This document shows positions 1 through 8,480 of a stretch of DNA of 12,500 bases, piece after piece. The notes below the pieces were generated by a model that saw only the letters and a program-made list of their open reading frames with translations, made no database searches and had not been told where the DNA came from. Position 1 is the first letter of the stretch; each line of letters begins with the position of its first letter. Source of the DNA: Actinidia chinensis. Its lineage: Eukaryota > Streptophyta > Magnoliopsida > Ericales > Actinidiaceae. Made by a program: the position numbers and the translations under genes. The stretch lies in the NCBI GenBank assembly GCA_009663005.1, contig CM018906.1, positions 15,544,880-15,557,379 on the forward strand, written 5' to 3'.

Positions 1-196
1 TGCCAAGTAGTAAACAACATCTTATCTTTTTATCTATCCTCCTATCCCGAATCTCATTAAACATACGCCCATTATGTTCAAATTGTTTGCTGCAGCAACC
101 TGCAACATACAGATGGATGGATCCTCTTGGTGCTTCCTTTGTTTTACTGAGAAGACATACTGAAATCTGTAGAAAAATATTATGAATAAATCTCAT
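1..196 (-). CDS. Partial open reading frame or exon, unidentified
   Basis: On the minus strand a frame stays open from an ATG at 196-194 down to base 1 (65 codons) and runs off the left edge. A stop lies a few codons upstream of the ATG. A pyrimidine-rich stretch ending in CTACAG (minus strand, 172-167) looks like a splice acceptor, so the real exon could begin at 166 instead. Readable protein includes SIHLYVAGCCSKQFEHNGR, then a basic charged stretch NEIRDRRIDKKIRCC. The composition is mixed and not low-complexity, unlike other ORFs here. I do not recognise a family. A chance ORF of this length in AT-rich DNA is possible, so the call is tentative; no partner exon was identified in the next 900 bases, although a donor-like minus-strand AAG/GTGAG occurs near 908. 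Confidence 0.3.
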   Translation of the reverse strand, partial: MRFIHNIFLQISVCLLSKTKEAPRGSIHLYVAGCCSKQFEHNGRMFNEIRDRRIDKKIRCCLLLG

Positions 197-968
197 AGCA
201 CTCCCTCACCTGTATAACTCAAATATTGTCACTCTTCCACTCCACTCGTGTTTCACTCTAATTGACTTTTTTTTCTGAATTGGCTCTCACTTCTTGCCTT
301 TTTTCACACTTACCCCCCTTTTTAATTCTTTAATGAACTAAACAAACTTGAATCCAGATCCCCAATGACTGGTGTTTAAAACAATACCAATTGCAAAAGT
401 ATTTTACACACACCGAATCAAGGAGACAACAAACCGATTTGATTTTCATTTCAATTGTTTTGTTTCGTTTGTTTGTTTTCTTCTTTTTTTTTCTTTTTCC
501 TTTTTTCTTTTTTTTTTTTAACTCGAGATTTGAAGAATCAACGAGAAACGTAAGGGTCACAAGAACAATAGAAGATAGAACAAAAATTAAAAAGGATAGT
601 AAACTGATTTTAGAGAACCTTGCTTTGATAACCAATGAATACGAACCTCAAAAGACTTTGCTTTGAGACCCACAAAAATTGAATATCTTCCCAAGAAACT
701 ACGATATAATTGCGTTGTCATAGTGAACCTGAGACCCAACGTTATAAATGACCGCAACCTACAATTATTCCAATCGTGCCGGTGACCCCAACGATTATAA
801 GAACGCAAAACCACAGGTATTCAGTTTTAAACGCCACAAGGTGTGAACTTGATAAGTTTTCTGAAAGTTCAATTAAGAAACGCAAGAATGAGGAAAAAGA
901 AACTCACCTTTTTTCAAATGATTCATGTCCCATTCATAGATAGAGAGGATAAATAGGATTGGAACATC
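197..968. other. Noncoding stretch with pyrimidine tract
   Basis: No supportable gene. The stretch holds a nearly pure pyrimidine tract (about 459-521, long T runs broken by C). The tract gives spurious Phe-rich and Lys-rich reading frames on the two strands. The rest is unremarkable AT-rich sequence that could be an intron or promoter flank of the gene suggested at the left edge. Confidence 0.5.
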
Positions 969-1127
969 CCCTAACCATAACGATTAAATGCTCAACTACT
1001 AGTTTGAACTGTTAATCATCTTCCCAACCATAGCATGAAAGGCCTAACTAATAGTTTGACTCATTAATAGCTTTCCCAAACTATAGCATTAAATGCTCAA
1101 CTACTAGTTTGACTTATTAATCAACCC
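969..1127. repeat. Three-copy tandem repeat, ~53-bp unit
   Basis: Units begin at about 969, 1023 and 1075 (54, 52 and 53 bp). Each starts with CCC, then a block like AACCATAGCATTAAATGCTC, then AACTACTAGTTTGA, then a TTAATC-type ending. Copies 1 and 3 are the most alike; copy 2 carries several substitutions. The array is short and diverged, with no coding capacity. Function is unknown. Confidence 0.75.
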
Positions 1128-1601
1128 ATATCTTCACATGCATGATTTAAGTTGATAAATTCGCCAGTCCCCTTTGGGCCACACTTAGGAATTATGTAAT
1201 CAACCCAAATCTCTTGAATCAGTCCAATAAATGCCTCTTTGATCTTCTTGGACCTTAGTCTAGTAATTGGCCCACTTGAAACATGCAATAGATTTTCTAA
1301 TGACTCATGTTAATTTGCATCATGCATGATAATATACAATTAAATAAAAATCATGTATATTAAAAAATTGATAATCAATTATTATTGACCTAGAATACAT
1401 ATCGAAATCCTTTTATAAGATTTTTAAAGAAAAATTAAAATCAATCCTCAGTTCTATATAATAAATTATTGAATCTCAATAACGGCTAATATATCTTGAT
1501 ATAATCACAATACATGCATGCAACAACTCTTATTAATTGATGATCCATGAATAGCTCGAGAATAAAACTCTTTTTATCATCAATGTTGATGAACATGGCG
1601 C
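1128..1601. other. AT-rich intergenic sequence
   Basis: No gene, RNA or clear repeat seen. It contains scattered CATGCATG-like palindromes (around 1319 and 1513) and AT-rich low-complexity sequence. Confidence 0.5.
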
Positions 1602-1615
1602 GGCTATGATACCAA
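1602..1615 (-). other. tRNA-iMet primer-binding-site-like sequence
   Basis: Read on the minus strand the sequence is TTGGTATCATAGCC, one mismatch from the TTGGTATCAGAGCC primer site common in plant LTR retrotransposons (tRNA-iMet primer). The plus strand resumes with TG at 1617, as expected if an LTR on the minus strand ended there and extended to the right. I could not find a second LTR copy, a polypurine tract or coding remnants in the window, so this could be a fragment of a retrotransposon or a chance match. Confidence 0.3.
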
Positions 1616-2189
1616 TTGAAGGGTATCGTATCCCATATATGAAAGCGCGTTTTTAATTTTCTTCTTCTTTTAGATGTTAAGCCATATGAATCCTACAATG
1701 TTGACTGAGAGAGGGTCAGATATACCTTGAATATTGCGAGGAATTCAAGGTTAAAACCCTAAGTACTAGATTGTGTGGGGTGTGTTTTGTTGTGCCGTTG
1801 ACTACAAATGTTGCTGTTGCATTCTCTGCGTCACTAGGGCCCTCTGTGGTTCAGCCACAAAAAGCTGAATCGAACCCCTTCGCTTGACGCCGGCAAGGAT
1901 AGGGATACTCGGGTTGAGAAAATCACCAGCATATAAAGGTTAAAGATATTTCGTTTTTGCAGATAAAAGTCAACTCATTATCGACTACGAACTCAATTAA
2001 AGTTACTAGAATCGACAATTAATATCTCCCGTATTTAAATCTTATTTTTACACATTTATCGTATTTCTATATAAGTTGGAGACATATCATCTCATGATAT
2101 ATAATAGAACAACATCCAATATATGATAAAATGAATTCTCCCTAACATAGACTATGATGACAATTTAATTATAGGTCAATTGAGTTGTA
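1616..2189. other. Intergenic, possible LTR remnant
   Basis: No gene is supported. If the minus-strand primer site at 1602-1615 is real, an LTR would occupy part of this stretch, but I cannot define its far end. A small hairpin lies near 1849-1872 (GGTTCAGC and GCTGAATC around an A-rich loop). It is not part of a recognisable tRNA or other RNA. Confidence 0.35.
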
Positions 2190-3195
2190 ATCTATCAATT
2201 GACTTCAAATGTTATTCTTCTCCTTCCTACTCTGCTCTTCTATGTCATTTAATAAAAAAATTGAGACAGTATCAGTGAAAATTAACTAATCCTACTTCTA
2301 GTTATTGATAAGATGGTAATTAAATTATGTTGAATTGTATTTGGTATTTATCTAAATTTATTTATTTTTCTTCTCTTTCTCCATCCCCGTCTTCTAGATA
2401 GTTTGATAAAATAAAATAAAATAATATTAGTGAAATTTCACTAATATTGCTTTTTGTTTTTGATTAGATGAGTGTGTAATGCATGCACATATGATTATGA
2501 ATTTGTGTTTAATTATGTTTGGTATTTGTTTGAATTTTATTTTATCTTCTTCTCCTTCCTCCAGTCTTTTAGATAATTTGATTAAAAAAAATAATAGTAG
2601 TGAAGTTTAACTACCTCTGCTTTTATTTTTTTATTTTAGTTTTTGATTCTAAAAGTACGTGATGCTTGCGCATATGGTAATTAACTTGTGTTGTGTTTGA
2701 TGTTCGGTGTTTATTTGAATTTTATTTCTTCTTTTCCTCACCCTCTTTTGTCTTTCAAATAGTTTTATAAAAAAAACTGAAGCAGTATAAGTGAAAATTC
2801 ACTAATCCTTCTTTTTGTTTTTTATTTTAATTTTTAATTGGATAAGTGTATGATATCTGCTCATATGGTGATTAATTTATATTCAATTGTGTTCGGTGAC
2901 TTTTTAAATTTTATTTCTTCTCCACCTTCTCCATCTTCTACATAGTTAATAAAAAAAATTGATAGAATATTATTGAAATTTCACTAATTCTACATTTAGT
3001 CTTCTATTTTATATTTTGATTGGATGAGTGTGTGATGCATGCTCATACAATGATTATTTTATGTTCAATTGTATTTGGTGTTTATTGATTTTTATTTATT
3101 CTCCTCCTCCTCATCCGTATTTTAAATAATTTGATAAAAAAATGTAGTATAAGATTTCATTAATCATGCTTTCAGTTTCTAAATTTTAATAATTA
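2190..3195. repeat. Diverged tandem array, ~178-189-bp monomer
   Basis: At least five units, plus degenerate copies at both ends, repeat the same order of blocks: TTGGTATTTRTTTGAATTT-like start, a CTTCTCCTTCCTCC-type pyrimidine block, AGATAGTTTGATAAAA, a palindromic AGTGAAATTTCACTAAT block, a T-rich run, then TGAGTGTGTGATGCATGC, CATATG and GTTCAATTGT. Anchors at 2341, 2519, 2704, 2893 and 3075 give spacings of 178, 185, 189 and 182 bp. The unit before 2341 is shortened and lacks most of its GCATGC block. Copies differ substantially, so the array is old and not recently homogenised. No coding potential. The monomer length is in the range of many plant satellite DNAs, but the low copy number also fits a local duplication series. 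Confidence 0.8.
2423..2448. repeat. Perfect 26-bp palindrome
   Basis: A perfectly self-complementary 26-bp sequence centred on GAAATTTC lies inside the first well-preserved array unit. Equivalent blocks in the other units are imperfect (for example GTGAAAATTCAC near 2791 and TTGAAATTTCACTAA near 2973). It could form a cruciform or bind a dimeric protein; no function is shown. Confidence 0.8.
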
Positions 3196-3383
3196 AAAGC
3201 AGGATCAGTGAAATTTGGATGCCAGAGAGATTGTCAATCAACAATGGTGAGCTCGCCAAAGATGGTTGCCGATGGGAGGTGAAAGTCGTTGGAGATGGTC
3301 GTGAGCCGATAGTACGTAAGGTTGCCGTAGAAGGTCACCGAAAAGGATGAAGGTCTCCGAACTCCACTTGTCATGTGGAGATA
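3196..3383. other. GC-richer flank between array and hAT element
   Basis: This stretch of about 190 bp is clearly less AT-rich than its surroundings, with repeated GGAGATGG and GGTTGCCG-like words. A 36-codon open frame (ELAKDGCRWEVKVVGDG at its start, about 3250-3360, plus strand) ends in a stop and matches nothing I recognise. It probably belongs to an older repeat interrupted by the hAT insertion, since the sequence resumes at 3973 after the duplicated target site. Confidence 0.35.
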
Positions 3384-3391
3384 GTTATGTC

Positions 3392-3407
3392 CATAGTTAT
3401 CAGAATC
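3392..3407 (+). repeat. hAT element left terminal inverted repeat
   Basis: CATAGTTATCAGAATC, perfectly complementary to 3949-3964. Confidence 0.92.
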
Positions 3408-3635
3408 GAAGCAAATTGGCCGGTTCAACCGGGAACAGGACACTAAACTAATTCGGTAAATATGTTTTACCAGAAGTACAAGCGAACCGGATTCAACTGG
3501 TTGAATCGGCCGGTATTTTATTGAATCGGACGGTTTTTTAATAGACAAATTAAAATTTTTAATTTTTGCAGTTTGGTTTAAAAACTTTGAATTGGAATTT
3601 TAAATTTTAAATTTTTTTAATATTTTTTTACTATA

Positions 3636-3683
<48 letters not shown>

Positions 3684-3846
3684 TCATTCAACCAATTTTT
3701 TTCTAAGAGCACTTGAAAATTATATATAATGAGTTACAATTAGTAATATTCCATATAATATTTTGATATTTTTAAATATCTATAATTAACTTTCAAACAC
3801 CTACATAATAGTTCAAGGGGTAAATGTTTTTTATTATTATTTATAA

Positions 3847-3882
<36 letters not shown>

Positions 3883-3948
3883 TGGTTGAACTGTAGTTGA
3901 ATCAGTAAACCGTTAAACCGGTGTTTTGATCGGTTCAATATGCGGTTA

Positions 3949-3964
3949 GATTCTGATAACTATG
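3949..3964 (-). repeat. hAT element right terminal inverted repeat
   Basis: GATTCTGATAACTATG on the plus strand, the exact reverse complement of the left terminus, followed at once by the second GTTATGTC target copy. Confidence 0.92.
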
Positions 3965-3972
3965 GTTATGTC

Positions 3973-4170
3973 TAAGAAAAACCTTATGTCCTTAAACTTG
4001 AAAAATATTTTTGTAACCTTTAAACTAAAAAAGCATAACTATGAGGAATTTTTGACTAAGTTACCCTTGCTTTTTAGATCTTAAAAAATTATTTTTTTAA
4101 ATTACAATATTATCTATTTACCAAAAAAATTGTCGTAGCTACTATTTTTCTAAAAGACTACATAAGTTCG
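3973..4170. other. AT-rich sequence right of the hAT element
   Basis: No gene seen. This continues the sequence that was interrupted by the hAT insertion. If the terminus at 4171-4199 is a real Helitron 3' end, this stretch lies inside that Helitron. Confidence 0.35.
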
Positions 4171-4219
4171 GTGTGCATAGCATGGGTCACTACTACTAAT
4201 CTATACTAAAATATTATTT
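4171..4219 (+). mobile_element. Possible Helitron 3' end abutting a Helitron 5' end
   Basis: The sequence GTGTGCATAGCATGGG (4171-4186) looks like a hairpin of the CGTGCATAGCACG type decayed by C-to-T changes. Ten to fifteen bases later comes CTAA (4196-4199), matching the CTRR end of Helitrons, followed by a T. The very next bases, TCTATACTAAAATATT from 4200, resemble a plant Helitron 5' end (TC plus TATACTA), preceded by A as required for insertion between A and T. No replicase, no far ends and only three Watson-Crick pairs remain in the hairpin, so this is weak evidence. Confidence 0.25.
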
Positions 4220-5701
4220 TCTAAAAAGTTTAGAAGCTTTCTTATCGTACGTTTATCTTTTTTTAATAAATATCTTTTTTACCTTTATTTTTATAATTTT
4301 TAAATTAAATAAAAAAGACTAATTTGTATAAAATGTAACCATTAAACAGTGGATTAATTCCAAGATTTTAGCAATATTATTACTATCTTATTTAAACAAA
4401 GATTCTAATTTCTCCCTCCTTTTGACCTTGTCTCCCTCTATTGAAAAACCTGTTATATTTTGAATTATAATATTTTAGCAATTCCTACCCTTATCAAACA
4501 AAACTTTGCCCCTATTTAAGAATTTGAGTCTCTCTTCGCAAGCCCCACTTTCTCTATTAAAATTCTTCTATTTTCTCCTTCTATGTATGCATTTTTTTCT
4601 TTAGATTTGGGTTGCATGTTGTAGAAGTCAAAATGGGCTCATTGGCAGATATGTGTTAGTTCTCTTTGATTGGAAATAGGTTATTTCCAATTCGTTCATT
4701 CACGTAGCAAGATTCAATGTGAAAAATGACAGATACTTTTATTCTCGATAAATAGGTTCATCTATTTGGAGCATCTCCAATAGTTGGACAATGCTATTGG
4801 CATTTTTGTTTAGGTTCATGTATTGAAAATAACCTTTATATTTAACATAAAAGTTTAATATATGTATATGTTGTATATGCATAGATACATGTTTACAAAT
4901 GTATAAATTCAGTTAGAATGGAGCTATTTATTGTGAAAGGATTAGTTGCACTTGAGTTTGAGGATTTATATTTTGGAGAATTATACGACTAGTTTTTTTG
5001 GGGGGTTGTTATTGTTGTTATTTTTGTTGAGGAATGTAGTATCATGTTTAGATTTTGCCATTTTGGATAGTCAAAAAAGAGTTTAGTTTCTTGGTTTTAT
5101 CTTTTTCGAAGACATAACTTTACTTATATTATTATTTTGTGAGTGAGAGTACTTTTGGGTGACAGTGGATGATGTTTGCAACCAAACCGGTCTAATGGTA
5201 ATAGAAAATTGGCCATAATAGAATTATAAACAAATATATTGCTGTACAAAATTTTAACTGATTTTTGACAGTAAATTTAGAAAAGAGATAGTGCTTTAAA
5301 TGTGTGAGGAAAAAAATTAGGAAATCTTTAGTATATAATGCAAAATATTAATGAAAAGAATTTATTAGAAAAAAATAAGGAAACTTTTTTATTATAAATA
5401 AGGAAAGGCTCAAAATGCATTTGAGAGAAATAAGGAAAGAAGTCTTGCTATTCTACTTTTGTGAAAAGGACACTACAGAATCATATCTTCTTATGAGTTG
5501 GTAGGCTTGAAACACAAAAAAAGTTAAGTATTTATTTTTTGATCGGATGAAATTTTAGTTTTTTAAGGCAAGAATTGAATTAAATATATGTTGCTCATTT
5601 TATAGAAACTTTTATTTTATTTGACTTTGAAAGGAACAACACTATTATATATGTTTATCATTTGTATTTTTTATTTTGTGTTGCATTGATAAACATTGAT
5701 G
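4220..5701. other. Long AT-rich noncoding stretch
   Basis: No gene, RNA or well-defined repeat can be supported over about 1.5 kb. It contains pyrimidine-rich promoter- or leader-like sequence around 4420-4585 (CCCTATTTAAG near 4511, then CT-rich sequence) but no reading frame follows. The rest is AT-rich with short homopolymer runs. It may be body sequence of the possible Helitron starting at 4200. Confidence 0.45.
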
Positions 5702-5786
5702 TAATGAGTTCAATTTTTTGTCGATTATATCTATAGGTTGTGATATAATGAGTTCAATTAGTGGTCAATTATATCTAAGGGTTGTG
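5702..5786. repeat. Two-copy tandem duplication, 44-bp unit
   Basis: TAATGAGTTCAATT occurs at 5702-5715 and again at 5746-5759. Each copy is followed by a TCRATTATATCTAWRGGTTGTG-like stretch with a few substitutions. It ends about 40 bp before the retrotransposon. Confidence 0.75.
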
Positions 5787-5860
5787 GATTATGACACATC
5801 AGATGATAAAACAACAAGTAAGCTGTGAGGACTCCACGGCGTTATCAAGACTCATAGGTC

Positions 5861-5923
5861 GATTCAAGCGCAATTGGTCCGGTGACGAGAGCTCGACCTA
5901 AGAGATTCAAAAGAAGAGCATGA
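5861..5923 (+). pseudogene. LTR-encoded C-terminal pol extension with basic CR-like motif
   Basis: In the 5' LTR the frame at 5876-5911 reads GPVTRARPKRFK, followed by RRA and a stop at 5921. It is open upstream to a stop at 5855-5857. The equivalent place in the 3' LTR (about 11839-11877) holds the same DNA with small indels that split it over frames. A GP-[VI]-TR-[AS]-RAK-type basic motif downstream of integrase, encoded partly in the LTR, is what I recall for CRM elements, where it replaces a standard chromodomain and is proposed to guide integration to centromeric chromatin. In the 5' LTR it would never be translated as part of pol; it is simply the duplicated copy. Confidence 0.55.
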
Positions 5924-6316
5924 ATACTTTACTCGGAGCGTTTACAACAACAAGAAAGTATATTCCTTACTGAGGGTGAACAAGGTTTATTTTATACTCA
6001 AATCGATCAGGGAGAGAACCAATCAGTTATACATGTGCAAGGGGGAGTACAATTTGATGTGGTTCGTTAGTGGTTTTACAGCAAAGAATCAAGGCAGGAT
6101 TGTGTTTATAAAGTTCACGGCCTTTCAAGATTCACGAATGACAGTTAGAAGATCCAGCTTAGGATTTAATTGTGTGTATTTCTTAGATTAGATGTGATTA
6201 GAGCTTAGGATTAGCTTGGCGATAGATCAGATTTGACTTATCTCCAAGGACCCTTGCATTTGCCTATGATATTTCATTTCGGATACGATTAGAGTAGGCA
6301 TTTTATCTTGTAAGGC

Positions 6317-6328
6317 CTCTAAAAAGGG
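6317..6328 (+). promoter_or_regulatory. Putative LTR TATA-like region (5' LTR)
   Basis: CCTCTAAAAAGG aligns with CCTAATAAAAGG in the 3' LTR, both followed by GTAG. A CCTATAAATAGG-type box upstream of the transcript start is common in plant LTRs; both copies here are degenerate. Assignment rests on position and similarity only. Confidence 0.4.
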
Positions 6329-6586
6329 TAGGCTACAATTTCGAAAATAATGAAACTAGATAGAGTCGTTTATCTTCTGCGTCTTCAAGAAACTACTCTG
6401 AACTATCAAGGAATTCCTCGTGGTGTTCAAACCTGACGTTCAAACGGATCATCCATTCAGGTTTGGCGTCTTCATCATAACAAGGTTCTTGCTTGTAAGC
6501 AAGGGTCCGTTTCATTCAACTTGAAGAGTTGGTTGTTGTTCGATTTGGTGTCGGGTTTCGTCACGTGTTGGCGTGGTTGGTCGTAG

Positions 6587-6599
6587 TTGGATCAGCGCC
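6587..6599 (+). other. Primer-binding site, decayed tRNA-iMet type
   Basis: TTGGATCAGCGCC matches the plant iMet site TTGGTATCAGAGCC with one deleted base and one substitution, and sits directly after the end of the 5' LTR. The spacing agrees with the 3' LTR running a further 50-80 bp past the window edge. Confidence 0.6.
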
Positions 6600-7237
6600 C
6601 CTCCGTCCCTAGGTTTGCCTCCCACTTTGTTTTTCTTCTTGACCTGCCCACTGTATGATTGTCTTGCAATTGAGTTTTTAGGTTGTAGATTCAAAAGAAA
6701 AAAAAAAATTGGGTAGTAGATGCTTCCGTATCCTTCGTTTGATGAAATTTCGTTTCAATTGTTGACTTCTCGTTCGGGTTGTTCTTTGAATTCAACTGAA
6801 TCAAGTTAGAGTAGTAAAAAAAATTTGATTAGATTTGCTCATTTATCTTCGTTCTTGATTGAGATTTCATTTCAATTTATTGGGTTCTTGTATTGGATGA
6901 CTCTTGAACTCGTTTGCATTCACGTAGAGTCAAAAAAAAAAAAAGTCGCGAAAGAGAAAGAATTGCTTTAAAGGAGATTGATTCATTTGTTTGTTCTCTG
7001 TCTGAATTGACGGGGGGGATACTAATCCTTTTTGTTAGTTTGTGGTAGTCTTGAAAGGACCTCAAAAGACGAATACGAGTGAAAAAAAGCAGGGTGTGTG
7101 AGAATATAAGAGGGTAAAAGTCAAAATTATTGAGCCGAAACACGAGAGAAATCGAGTGTATCATCCTTCGAGTGAAACATGTAAGGAGTGTAGTGAGGTT
7201 TTCCATATTATTTAACCTTATTTTTTAGATCTCAATC
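6600..7237 (+). other. Retrotransposon 5' leader
   Basis: About 640 bp between the primer site and the gag start. Only short frames and A- or T-rich runs are present. A packaging signal would be expected here but none can be recognised. Confidence 0.6.
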
Positions 7238-8480
7238 ATGTCTCGAAATCAAGAAGAAAAGCCAATCGAAGAAGTTCCACCACAGCTGTCCGAATCACAA
7301 AGCAAGCATTAATGGGAGAGATGAGACGATGATGAGAGCGGAGTGTTAAGCAATACACGGAGGTTGGATAGGGTAAGTAGAAGAGGGAACACACGGGGGC
7401 AGCCACCACTTGCTCCTAATGGGGGGTCCATAGGAGGGGTAGATTGACAACCCAAAGAGAAGGAAAATTTGCATGAGTTTGGAAGGGGATGGTGTAGAGG
7501 AGGGGGAGATTGATAGGATGTCAGGTGGGCAGTCATAGGAGATATGTAGATTGGTGATAGAGGAGCTTAGGAAATGGGTTAATCACAAACCCTAGGAAGG
7601 ATCAAGATGAAGGATTCCTGCTTTTCAAGGAAAAAAGAGTTGATCACGACAGCATACCTCGAGTGGGAAAGAGATGGAGTTGATTTTCGTTGTCCACATT
7701 ACTCAGAATAAAGAAGGTAGGTAAAGCTTGCCGCAATTGAATTTACTGATTATGCTATTGTGTAGTGGGATCAGTTTTGCACAAAAGAGCGGAATGGAGA
7801 ACGTCCAATTGAAACTTGGGATGAGATGAAGAGAGTCATGAGACGACGATTTGTACTAAGTCCTAGCTACCGGGATCTCTTCTTAAAGCTGCAAGGCCTC
7901 ATCAAGGTAACCGGAGCATTGAACGAGTATTATAAAAGAGATGGGAGGCTATGAATTAGAGACATGTGGAGGAGGATCAGGAGGACGGACAATGGCTAGA
8001 TTTGAAGGGGTTGGAAAAGAGAGAGAGGATAAAAAGACGACGAGATACTACCTTATGGGAATTGGAATATTGGTGCAACGGCAATCACGGTGAAGAGGCA
8101 ACTCAATACGGGTGGCTACACGGGCCAAAACCAGTCACACAAATTTTTAGTTCAGCAACCTTGAGGTCGACTACCCAGAGAAGAAGAAAAACCTCATCCA
8201 TTTCTAAGGCCAAAACTGAGCCAAAAAATGCCACCACCAAAAACGCCTCTCAAGAGACAAAACCACCTCTACCTCAACACTCATTCATGAGATTAAATGC
8301 TCAAATGTCAGGGAGAGGACACATAGCTAGCCAATTCCAAACAAGCGATTTATGGTGTCTGGGAGAGTGGTGAATTTGAATCGAGGATGAGCTGATGTGA
8401 TGAGATGCCACCTTTGGGAGGATACCTCTTAGGGGAGATGAGGAGTTTGGGGCAGATCATGGCGAGATGCTGGTTAGTCG
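7238..8480 (+). pseudogene. gag: gag, nucleocapsid-containing structural polyprotein remnant
   Basis: The likely original start is the ATG at 7238, which opens 24 codons (MSRNQEEKPIEEVPPQLSES then a stop at 7310). Conserved capsid sequence appears in pieces: AYLEWER at 7652-7672, and a 62-codon open block at 7766-7951 with WDQFCTKERNGERPIETWDE and MKRVMRRRF, followed by YRDLFLKLQ and NEYYKRD. This is the core of the Ty3/gypsy gag domain. The next block (frame of 7966-8373) keeps VEEDQED and a basic tail. A zinc-knuckle remnant lies at 8298-8337: the first two Cys codons, then GRGHIASQF, with the last Cys replaced by Phe and a frame change inside it. Gag would coat and package the element RNA. 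The many stops and frameshifts exclude a functional product. Confidence 0.85.

Larger units (their letters stand above)
3384..3972. mobile_element. Non-autonomous hAT-type element (MITE) with target duplication
   Basis: The element proper is 573 bp (3392-3964). It begins CATAGTTATCAGAATC and ends with the exact reverse complement (3949-3964), a perfect 16-bp inverted repeat. It is flanked on both sides by the identical 8-mer GTTATGTC (3384-3391 and 3965-3972). An 8-bp duplication with short repeats starting in CA is the hallmark of hAT transposons. The interior has no transposase. Subterminal zones are rich in CCGGTT/AACCGG words (for example CCGGTTCAACCGG at 3420-3432, and several between 3488-3535 and 3881-3946), as expected for transposase-binding sites; the middle is AT-rich filler. 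It must have been moved by a transposase supplied elsewhere. The perfect ends suggest it is much younger than the retrotransposon to the right. Confidence 0.9.
5824..6586 (+). repeat. 5' long terminal repeat
   Basis: Starts TGTGAGGAC and aligns along its length with the repeat starting TGATGAGGA at 11788. Shared landmarks include TACAACAACAAGAAAGTAT, GAATCAAGGCAGGA, GTGTATTTCTTAGATTAG, ATCAGATTTGACTTAT, ATCTTGTAAG and AAACGGATCATCCATTC. The right border at about 6586 is set by the primer site that follows and is approximate. By eye the two copies share roughly three quarters to four fifths of positions, with many one- to three-base indels, so insertion is ancient. U3 carries GATTAG-type repeats; a TATA-like site is at about 6317-6328. 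Confidence 0.88.

Noticed and set aside
391..666. 91-codon plus-strand frame and 101-codon minus-strand frame (330-635)
   Set aside because: Both are produced by the pyrimidine tract, giving Phe or Lys runs with no domain-like sequence.
587..814. 75-codon minus-strand frame
   Set aside because: No recognisable domain or supporting splice context, and a length easily reached by chance.
1849..1890. Hairpin and GAATCGAACCCC word suggesting a tRNA
   Set aside because: Only one short stem is present; no acceptor stem, D-arm or anticodon arm can be laid out on either strand.
3234..3548. 104-codon minus-strand frame
   Set aside because: It crosses the left end of the hAT element, including the target duplication, so it is a chance fusion of flank and transposon and not a gene.
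5976..6191. 71-codon frame in the 5' LTR
   Set aside because: It lies in LTR DNA, is not preserved in the 3' LTR copy and shows no family motif.
6545..6557. TTGGTGTCGGGTT as an alternative primer-binding site
   Set aside because: It matches the iMet site at only about 7 of 12 positions; the site at 6587 fits better.
6512..7536. Minus-strand frames at 6512-6694, 6877-7206 and 7309-7536
   Set aside because: All are antisense to the LTR, leader or gag of the plus-strand element and have no conserved sequence.
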